NCBI GenBank assembly: GCA_031553975.1
Contig: JAVBKP010000057.1
Span: forward strand, 1 to 11,423
Direction of reading: 5' to 3'
DNA length: 11,423 nt
Source of the DNA: JAVBKP01 sp031553975
GTDB lineage: Bacteria; Bacillota; Clostridia; Peptostreptococcales; Anaerovoracaceae
Each line of letters begins with the position of its first letter. Positions within the stretch are counted from its first letter, which is position 1. Position numbers and translations under genes: made by a program. Shown piece after piece: positions 7,201-11,423 of the stretch. The notes under the pieces are model-generated. The model did not search any database and had not been told where the DNA came from. It was given only the letters and a program-made list of their open reading frames with translations.

Positions 7201-8782
7201 AATCAAACTTCCACTCATTTGGATAGTTCATGATCACTGGTTTTGCTGTTTGTGTTTTAGTATCAAGTACTTCACTAGCAAGTTTTGCGACTGCCACACC
7301 TTGTGCATATGCATCGATATACTTGCCTCCAATTTGTCCATACCCAAAGCTGTTAGAAGTTAATCCAAAAATAGGCACTGGGCTTGCATTATAAAGCTCT
7401 GTTTGCGCTTCTTTTTCTGAGATTGCTTGATTGGTGCTATCGTATGAATATTCACCAACCAAAACCAAAGTATCATTTGACAAGTTTTGAACTTTGCTGA
7501 GCAAATCCGCAAAATTTAGGTTATCGTTGTATGTAATATCTACACTCTTTATATCCCCAAGCTGGTTTTGCATTCCTGTCTTAAAAGCGACACCAGCATC
7601 AGAAAAATCATTAATAACAAAAATATTTTTTGTCTTTGGGAAAAGAGTAAGCATTTGGTCAACCGTTTCTTTTGCAGAAAGGCTTTCTTCTATGCCTGTA
7701 AAGTACTTCTCAAAACCATAAATCTTGTCAGGTGCAAAATTTTCAACACCACAAAATATAACAGGCGTCTTTGGATACTGCACATAATACTCGCTCTTTA
7801 TAAAATCTAATGCATTTTGATCCGAAACAATAATAGCATCTGGCGTTTTATCAAGAAACTCACTTCGCAACATGGCAAAAAGAAATTTTGCTCTTGGCGA
7901 GTTCGCTACAATTCCGTCAGAAGCCAAACTGCGAGAATCGATTACGATTGAATCTTTATCAAAAACCGAACCAAATCCATCATACATTTGTGAATTCCAG
8001 ACCGAGTCGTTGCTCTGAGAAGTTATGAATAGAACATGCTTCTTTGTATTGTTTTGGGCAGGCTTTAGCCCTGAATCTACAGTATATAAAATCTGGTCAT
8101 ATTCACCACTGGCTTTCATTTTTGCCAGCTGCTCTGCAAGTTTAGGGGCGAGAGCGGCATGCTTTTTATTCAAATAAATATATCCGTCAATAACGTCGAT
8201 AGCACATAGATTCTTAACTGTGCTCGGAACGTAAATTTCTGTATCGGTAACTGAGCGCACCAAAGCTACATCGCATAAACCAGCTGCAAGTCCGTCTAGG
8301 AGCTGAACATTTGTAGCAAATCTCGATATGCTTTTCGCATCGCTCGGTATGTGTTCATCTAAATAAGGCTTTTGATACAGCGTACCAATGCTATATCCTG
8401 CCAAGTCTTTCCAGCTTTGTATTTTAAAGTCACTTTCAGAGCGTACATATACATAGGTAGATTGTTCCGCAAAAGGCTCTTGTACAAGAACTAGGTTTGG
8501 GAACTCGGTTTCAATGCCCAAGTTATGAAACGTAAATCCGTCTTTTTCACCGCTATTGGCAGATTCAGCTGCAGCGGTGGTCCCCTGCTGGCTTATAGTC
8601 AAATCATAACCAATATTTTGGAGTGCAATATTCAATATTTTATCTAGCGAAGAAGAAAAATCATTTGCAACAGCGAAGTCCAAGGTTGGCAATTCATCTT
8701 TTGCATAAGATTCACGGTAAGAAAAAGTAACAACGATGGTCAAACAAAAAATAAAAACAAGAATTTTTTTTAATCTCTTCAC
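4211..8782 (-). CDS. Hybrid sensor histidine kinase, dual solute-binding sensor, REC-REC-HPt
   Basis: This is a complete 1523-residue membrane sensor kinase. Domains in order: signal peptide (1-27, cleavage near SYA); SBP_bac_3-like domain (about 33-235); ABC_sub_bind-like domain (about 248-545); membrane helix (about 559-582); coiled-coil linker; PAS-like domains (about 613-722 and 732-850); HisKA with His882 in SHEIRTPMN; HATPase with N-box around N995-N999, DSGFGM (1032-1037) and GTGLGM (1062-1067). Receiver 1 has D1126-D1128, phospho-acceptor D1175, S1204 and K1226. Receiver 2 has E1264/D1265, D1308 in MDILMP, T1339 and K1361. An HPt domain with His1453 in HTIKGAAANLG ends the protein. 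This allows a full intramolecular His-Asp-His relay. Receiver 1 has GG where the usual Pro follows D-x-x-M. The start is GTG at 8782 with AAGGAGG (8790-8796) seven bases upstream. It is first in an operon with its paralog. The two binding folds suggest sensing of a small exported or environmental solute; the ligand cannot be read from sequence. Confidence 0.9.
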   Translation of the reverse strand: MKRLKKILVFIFCLTIVVTFSYRESYAKDELPTLDFAVANDFSSSLDKILNIALQNIGYDLTISQQGTTAAAESANSGEKDGFTFHNLGIETEFPNLVLVQEPFAEQSTYVYVRSESDFKIQSWKDLAGYSIGTLYQKPYLDEHIPSDAKSISRFATNVQLLDGLAAGLCDVALVRSVTDTEIYVPSTVKNLCAIDVIDGYIYLNKKHAALAPKLAEQLAKMKASGEYDQILYTVDSGLKPAQNNTKKHVLFITSQSNDSVWNSQMYDGFGSVFDKDSIVIDSRSLASDGIVANSPRAKFLFAMLRSEFLDKTPDAIIVSDQNALDFIKSEYYVQYPKTPVIFCGVENFAPDKIYGFEKYFTGIEESLSAKETVDQMLTLFPKTKNIFVINDFSDAGVAFKTGMQNQLGDIKSVDITYNDNLNFADLLSKVQNLSNDTLVLVGEYSYDSTNQAISEKEAQTELYNASPVPIFGLTSNSFGYGQIGGKYIDAYAQGVAVAKLASEVLDTKTQTAKPVIMNYPNEWKFDYEVMRHFNIKPSQLPPDSLIINLPTNIFKTYPVPVILYSLTILAFIALISWLVLYFRNLSAKNRQLTDMSKKLHTVEELLAKDKTMTEVQARLEKILDSAPILFFALEGDKFTKYNKLAEETFEIEIGSPILSIFPQDDIIHELLKKRNADGSIYGEVILLKLKNGQQHRFYLNVSRPSHSKGNELYAWLIDVEDIEAKKDTVTRAQQELLTVLDSIPIAIAITGIDRLRLFVNKAYINMLAFSNYEDAIQYDLNKLLPATSSEFTNDTRQEFIQNLLLQNVPLEIKDVYLTKLGKAVETRIFGRSITFKGDNAIVLVIQDISEEKMKTELLYKIAEQEKDANQLKNRFLISMSHEIRTPMNAIMGLAEIELKKLKSKDMIDVFKKIDGSAKNLLTIMGDILDFSKIEAEEISLYFEEIDLEEVIANALLMASQRVGSKPVEITLQMSLEVPNRVYSDQTRLWQILKNVLDNAAKYTEKGKITLDVALEKVDKQDIWFISFKITDSGFGMSKEQLGKLFTPFEQFHNNVASMYAGTGLGMVITKQLVELMDGTIVVESQENIGTTFTITIPFEISENTKTIKQTFEELPLVNHNILIADDDPVSLEIMESLLKHVGAVPVCVSSGEEAIELAVKHNQLGKPFDIIILDYLMGGLNGIETADCLRNQIEKSAKLLMVSAYTKQLLITDIEAAGYEDVIEKPFCPSDFIHKLCEATGTNTKFINYDSIAFPNAKVLLCEDNLVNQDVAVGILEAFGIVPVIAENGQRGLELLETQHFDLIFMDILMPVMDGHEATRKIRASGKPYSQTPIIAMTANVMKGELDKCLEEGMNGYISKPVRFEKVSVKLTEWLPHFMEDKKFVQQEEQDDLLAAIRTIKGIDVDDGLSCFSGNQKKYAKVLLDFAKDIASEFVSYEEALTDISSTKVRIHTIKGAAANLGIVPIQMEAAKYEQMQTKEQYEIVVDSCKTIGSAIIEYLSFLENEENPPASKGNITKGELK

Positions 8783-8789
8783 ATGAATG

Positions 8790-8796
8790 CCTCCTT
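8790..8796 (-). promoter_or_regulatory. Shine-Dalgarno of the kinase operon with start-stop ATG-TGA
   Basis: On the minus strand the site reads AAGGAGG CATTC ATG TGA AGA. The kinase starts at the GTG nested in ATGTGA (8782-8780). The ATG one base upstream (8784-8782) is out of frame and is followed at once by TGA. GTG spacing is seven bases and ATG spacing is five, so both are within reach of this site. Confidence 0.75.
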
Positions 8797-8810
8797 ATTA
8801 TGTTTATAAC

Positions 8811-8839
8811 ATTATAATTGATTGCCAAAATAATGTAAA
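8811..8839 (-). promoter_or_regulatory. Sigma-A-type promoter of the kinase operon
   Basis: On the minus strand, TTTACA (8839-8834) and a perfect TATAAT (8816-8811) are separated by 17 bases. This matches the consensus in 11 of 12 positions. It would start transcription near 8804, giving a leader of about 20 bases ahead of the kinase GTG. It lies downstream of the CheX operon terminator, so the kinase operon has its own promoter. Confidence 0.8.
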
Positions 8840-8873
8840 GACAATTTAAACATTACGTATAGTATTCTTGCGG

Positions 8874-8902
8874 AAATAAAAAAGCTGGTAGATATACCAG
8901 CT
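8874..8902 (-). terminator. Rho-independent terminator after the CheX operon
   Basis: On the minus strand, AGCTGGTA (8902-8895), a four-base loop and TACCAGCT (8890-8883) form a perfect 8-bp stem followed by TTTTTATTT. It lies 28 bases after the cheX stop and about 35 bases before the kinase operon's -35 box, separating the two operons. Confidence 0.9.
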
Positions 8903-8930
8903 CAAGACTCCATATTTCTAAGTTAATTGA

Positions 8931-9395
8931 CTATTTAGCTTCAAACGCGATATTAACTTCCATTTGAACTTCATCAGTTAAAAGCGATAGGCATAACACT
9001 TGGTCTGCGCTCATCTGAACAGATAAATCTTCTCCTTGAAGAAGTACGGGCGTTGAAATGTCAACCAAAACATCCATTTTAGAAAAACAGGTTGCTGCAT
9101 TTGCTGCTAGCATATTTGTTAATTCTGCTAACGCGCTCTTTGCCATTGCGTCAATTTTGTTGATCGGCATCCCCATCATCATGGTAGATGCTATTTTTTT
9201 TGCGTTCTCTATATCTATGGTATAAGCAACATTGCCTTTTAGTACGCCAACAATTCCGACTAAAATGACAATCCCTGAACTTTCCAATTCTTTACCCTTT
9301 ACAGATAAATTGCCTCGACGCGCATTGCTGAATCCCAGCTGCGGCATTACTAGTTCAAAAGATTCAATAAAAGGATTTATGTTTTTTACGTCCAA
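8931..9395 (-). CDS. cheX: CheX-family protein (CheC/CheX-type phosphatase)
   Basis: This 154-residue cytoplasmic protein has the CheX fold. The N-terminal INPFIESFELV is the family's usual opening, followed by GIVILVGIVGVLKGNVAYTID (a strand-rich core) and the helix SALAELTNMLAAN. That helix holds the E-x-x-N phosphatase signature (E91, N94). Well-studied CheX proteins dephosphorylate CheY-P. Start choice: TTG at 9395, with AAGGAG nine bases and GGAG four bases upstream. No ATG or GTG lies in frame before the conserved opening. It overlaps the end of the REC-CheX gene by ten bases, so translation is coupled and the products are probably made in fixed ratio. No chemotaxis kinase or receptor is nearby, so its target may be the receiver fused to its partner or those on the adjacent kinases. 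Confidence 0.85.
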   Translation of the reverse strand: MDVKNINPFIESFELVMPQLGFSNARRGNLSVKGKELESSGIVILVGIVGVLKGNVAYTIDIENAKKIASTMMMGMPINKIDAMAKSALAELTNMLAANAATCFSKMDVLVDISTPVLLQGEDLSVQMSADQVLCLSLLTDEVQMEVNIAFEAK

Positions 9396-10249
9396 CTTTC
9401 TCCACTCCTTGCAAAACCAACATTAAGTAATAATTGTCCAAAAGCTGTGTCAGCTACTGAGGTGCTAGTGGTAAAATTCGGGGGCGATATAAGAATCTTT
9501 TCCCCATACAGTATAGAGGGAGGTGCTACACGAAGTCCCAATGCTTTATTTTTTCTATTCAATATAGAGCAGGCCATTCCAGAAACTATGTTGCTAAGCT
9601 CACCAAGAAATGCGGTTATCTCATCGTTATCTTTCGGCTCTCTTTTTAATGCAGCAGTGGCTAAATTTTTAGCAGTTTCTTTTGATACGTCAAGCAACAT
9701 CCTGCCAGCAAACTTACCGATTATCCCGATAATAACAGTCATGCCTTCTGAGTTATATTCCTTGTCAAAAGAATGCGAACCCTCGTACGTAAGCAAGTTC
9801 TTGGTGGTTCTATTCACACTATCTTTCAGTGCTTCTTTAAATACCGTAGCATATTCATCTTGCAAAAACTGGTACAGCTCCTCAGAAGCCATCACCCTAT
9901 GAATTGCCGTAATAAGATCATCGTCTTCCACAGGCTTTTGAAGATAAGCAGAAACGTTACTTTTTTTTGCTTCTTTCACCAATTCATCATCCATCATGGA
10001 GCTAATCACAATTACTTTAATACTTTCATCAATTTCATGTATTGCACGCGTACATTCAAGACCATCTGTACCAGGTAACGTCATATCCATAGTTACTAAA
10101 GACGGCTTCGTATCTTTTATAACCGCTTTGACTTCTTCTAAGGAGCCGGCTGTTCCAACAACCTCAAACCCATTTCTTTCAAGCATTTCCCTGATCATTG
10201 TGATTGAGAAAGGCGAGTCCTCCACAATTACAACTCTAATATTTTCCAT
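9386..10249 (-). CDS. Response regulator with receiver fused to a CheX-like domain
   Basis: Numbering from the preferred start, this is a 287-residue cytoplasmic protein. Residues 3-120 form a CheY-like receiver with E10/D11, phospho-acceptor D55 in TMDMTLPGTDG, S82-S83 and K105 in LQKP. A helical linker (about 122-165) leads to a CheX-like domain (about 168-280) with GMTVIIGIIGKFAGRM and the signature helix FLGELSNIVSG (E217, N220 of E-x-x-N). There is no DNA-binding or enzymatic output domain, so the CheX domain is the likely output: a receiver joined to a possible phosphatase. I chose ATG 10249, which has GGAGG at 10261-10265 (11 bases). An in-frame TTG at 10273 would add eight residues but has no good site and precedes this GGAGG. 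It is first in an operon with cheX, driven from about 10290. Confidence 0.85.
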   Translation of the reverse strand: MENIRVVIVEDSPFSITMIREMLERNGFEVVGTAGSLEEVKAVIKDTKPSLVTMDMTLPGTDGLECTRAIHEIDESIKVIVISSMMDDELVKEAKKSNVSAYLQKPVEDDDLITAIHRVMASEELYQFLQDEYATVFKEALKDSVNRTTKNLLTYEGSHSFDKEYNSEGMTVIIGIIGKFAGRMLLDVSKETAKNLATAALKREPKDNDEITAFLGELSNIVSGMACSILNRKNKALGLRVAPPSILYGEKILISPPNFTTSTSVADTAFGQLLLNVGFARSGESWT

Positions 10250-10287
10250 ATATTTCTTGTCCTCCGTTTTCAATCTTTATTGAGCAT

Positions 10288-10315
10288 ATCATATTTTTTA
10301 TGCTTTGTATAGCAA
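10288..10315 (-). promoter_or_regulatory. Candidate promoter of the REC-CheX operon
   Basis: On the minus strand, TTGCTA (10315-10310) and TATGAT (10293-10288) are 16 bases apart, a moderate match to the sigma-A consensus. A short dyad, AGCATA at 10284-10289 and TATGCT at 10300-10305, straddles the -10 box and could be an operator. It is too short to be sure. Confidence 0.45.
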
Positions 10316-10353
10316 TTATCATTTAAGAACGAGTATTCTACGACAGTTTTGTT

Positions 10354-10513
10354 TTGCCTTTCACGGGCAACAATCCGGTGGTTGCCTTATCATAAGTGTA
10401 AGTCGCTAACGCGACTTACTTCATAACGATGCAATAAATGCATCTCGGCATTTATTATATCACAAACTAGAATTTTGTGTGACAATATTTCGGAACTTAA
10501 AATTTTATTTAAG
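10354..10513. repeat. Cluster of consecutive small inverted repeats in the divergent intergenic region
   Basis: Several perfect dyads follow each other. TTGCC (10354-10358) and GTTGCC (10381-10386) can both pair with GGCAAC (10366-10371). GTAAGTCGC/GCGACTTAC (10398-10406, 10411-10419) is a 9-bp stem with a four-base loop. AATAAATGC/GCATTTATT (10433-10441, 10448-10456) competes with GATGCA/TGCATC (10428-10433, 10439-10444). CACAAA/TTTGTG (10461-10466, 10474-10479) and CTTAAA/TTTAAG (10496-10501, 10508-10513) complete the run. I see no open frame here. It may be a structured repeat element, a small miniature element or an RNA leader. No T-tract follows the strong stems, so they are not simple terminators. 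Confidence 0.55.
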
Positions 10514-10530
10514 GATTTTTGTTGCATTTC

Positions 10531-10566
10531 CTCTCATTGCCTGTTGTTTTTTATCATTAATGAGAG
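10531..10566. promoter_or_regulatory. Perfect 8-bp dyad ahead of the SLH gene, candidate operator
   Basis: CTCTCATT (10531-10538) and AATGAGAG (10559-10566) are perfect inverted repeats with a 20-base spacer. The right arm ends five bases before TATGAT (10572-10577), the best -10-like box for the surface-protein gene; TATAAA at 10579-10584 is an alternative. No convincing -35 box accompanies either, which would fit activator dependence. The dyad covers where the -35 should be. Confidence 0.4.
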
Positions 10567-10617
10567 TACGATATGATATATAAACTATACATAAATTGAA
10601 AGTATCGGGAGATTGTC

Positions 10618-11423
10618 ATGAGAAAACACAAAAAAGTAATTGCCTATCTGCTCTGCATCGCTCTTATCATGGTGCCTATCACAGGGACTGGTTCAGAGCT
10701 TTTAGCATATGATATGGCTGGGCATTGGAGTATAGATGCCGTTAAAAAATGTAATCAAGAAGGAATCATGTTTGGACACAATGGTTATTTTAGACCAGAT
10801 GATCCCATTACAAGAGCCGAATTTTCTGCGATGTTAAATCAGGCATTCGCTTACCAAAATGTCACGCTTGGTACGAGTAAGCCCTTTCCTGATCTTGACA
10901 TGTCAAAATGGTATGCAAAGCATATCCAAATTGCCGCTGCCCTAAAATACATGGAAGGTGTCAAAAACCCTGTCGAAGGGGGTGCTTCTCTTGCTGTGGC
11001 AGAACGGTCCATCACGCGAGAAGAAGCTGCTACGATGCTCTCGACCGTATTGCGTCTGCCCGTCGCAACCAGCGCCTCTGTCAGCTTCACAGATGAAAGT
11101 CAAATCTCATCATGGGCGAGAGGTTATGTTTTTGCACTTATAAACAAAGGGTACATGAAAGGACATGCCGGCAAAGTCAATCCAAGAAGTTCGATTACGC
11201 GCGCAGAAACAGCGCAGCTCATGTCTGTGATCTGTGGTGATATTTTAGAAAATCCAACAGATGGCAAAGGCAAAGTATACGCAAATGTCACCATGCGCAA
11301 GGCTGGTGCCAGTTTGTCTAATGCCACTATCAATGGAGATTTGTACATAACAGAAGGCGTGGGCGACGGTGATGTCGCATTGTCTGACGTCACCATTAAT
11401 GGAAGATTCCTCGTCGCAGGTTC
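10618..11423 (+). CDS. S-layer homology (SLH) domain surface protein (3' end outside window)
   Basis: The frame starts at ATG 10618 with GGGAG at 10607-10611, six bases upstream, and stays open to the last base (268 codons seen). It has a basic N-terminus and hydrophobic signal peptide (about 1-30). Three SLH modules follow: about 31-78 (AGHWSIDAVKKC, FRPDDPITRAEF), 89-147 (FPDLDMSKWYAKHI, SITREEAATML) and 157-207 (FTDESQISSWARGYV, VNPRSSITRAETAQLM). SLH modules anchor proteins to pyruvylated wall polymer, placing this protein on the cell surface. From about 217 a beta-rich repeat-like region begins (ATINGDLYITEGVGDGDVALSD, then VTINGRF). This pattern is common after SLH modules in large clostridial surface proteins. 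Its role depends on the missing part. Base composition is richer in G and C than the kinases. It is divergent from the REC-CheX operon. Confidence 0.9.
   Translation, partial: MRKHKKVIAYLLCIALIMVPITGTGSELLAYDMAGHWSIDAVKKCNQEGIMFGHNGYFRPDDPITRAEFSAMLNQAFAYQNVTLGTSKPFPDLDMSKWYAKHIQIAAALKYMEGVKNPVEGGASLAVAERSITREEAATMLSTVLRLPVATSASVSFTDESQISSWARGYVFALINKGYMKGHAGKVNPRSSITRAETAQLMSVICGDILENPTDGKGKVYANVTMRKAGASLSNATINGDLYITEGVGDGDVALSDVTINGRFLVAG

Noticed and set aside
8782..8784. ATG at 8784 as the kinase start
   Set aside because: It is out of frame with the kinase and followed at once by TGA.
9447..9902. Plus-strand open frame of 151 codons
   Set aside because: It lies antisense to the REC-CheX gene, has no ribosome binding site and shows no family features; it is a shadow of the real coding frame.
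10250..10273. TTG 10273 as the start of the REC-CheX gene
   Set aside because: It would precede the GGAGG at 10261-10265 and has no good ribosome binding site of its own; the receiver begins right after ATG 10249.
10398..10456. Rho-independent terminator or CRISPR repeats
   Set aside because: The stems are not followed by T-tracts, and the dyads differ in sequence and spacing, so there is no repeat-spacer array.
11124..11396. Minus-strand open frame at the right edge
   Set aside because: It is antisense to the SLH gene, whose three modules read clearly on the plus strand.

Overview
The window reads as a chromosomal stretch of a low-GC Gram-positive bacterium, most likely a clostridial (Lachnospiraceae-like) Firmicute. 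This rests on AT-rich DNA, strong AGGAGG-type ribosome binding sites with ATG, GTG and TTG starts, an SLH-type surface protein, CheX-family proteins and very large hybrid histidine kinases. The organism assignment is inference, not a database match.

Layout. At the left edge are the last 21 codons of an unidentified plus-strand gene, followed two bases later by a DUF1048-family gene (69-422). A hairpin terminator at 434-468 separates it from a long minus-strand block that converges on it. That block (8782 down to 474) is a two-gene operon of tandem paralogous sensor kinases. The first, 1523 residues, is complete: signal peptide, two different extracytoplasmic solute-binding folds in series, one membrane helix, two PAS-like domains, HisKA/HATPase, two receiver domains and an HPt domain. 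The second overlaps it by ATGA and has the same sensor and kinase plan with one receiver. It is interrupted by a single in-frame TAA directly after the H-box, so it survives as an 880-residue N-part and a 362-residue C-part. An ungapped alignment to its neighbour places the TAA opposite a Glu codon (GAA), which points to a one-base nonsense mutation.

Upstream of the kinases, and separated from them by a terminator (8874-8902) and a strong promoter (8811-8839), is a second minus-strand operon: a receiver-CheX fusion protein overlapping a stand-alone CheX protein. No CheA, CheW, MCP or DNA-binding response regulator is visible, so the only non-kinase receiver protein in the window is the REC-CheX fusion.

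The 368-base intergenic region 10250-10617 is divergently flanked. It contains the probable promoter of the REC-CheX operon, a dense run of small hairpins (10354-10513), and an 8-bp perfect dyad (10531-10566) just ahead of a surface-protein gene. That gene (10618 to the window end) encodes a signal peptide, three SLH modules and the start of a beta-rich region, and is cut by the right edge.

How the parts may work together (inference): the two membrane kinases sense small solutes outside the cell. The complete one carries the only HPt and could serve both kinases. REC-CheX and CheX would be the phospho-acceptor and phosphatase components that reset the relay.
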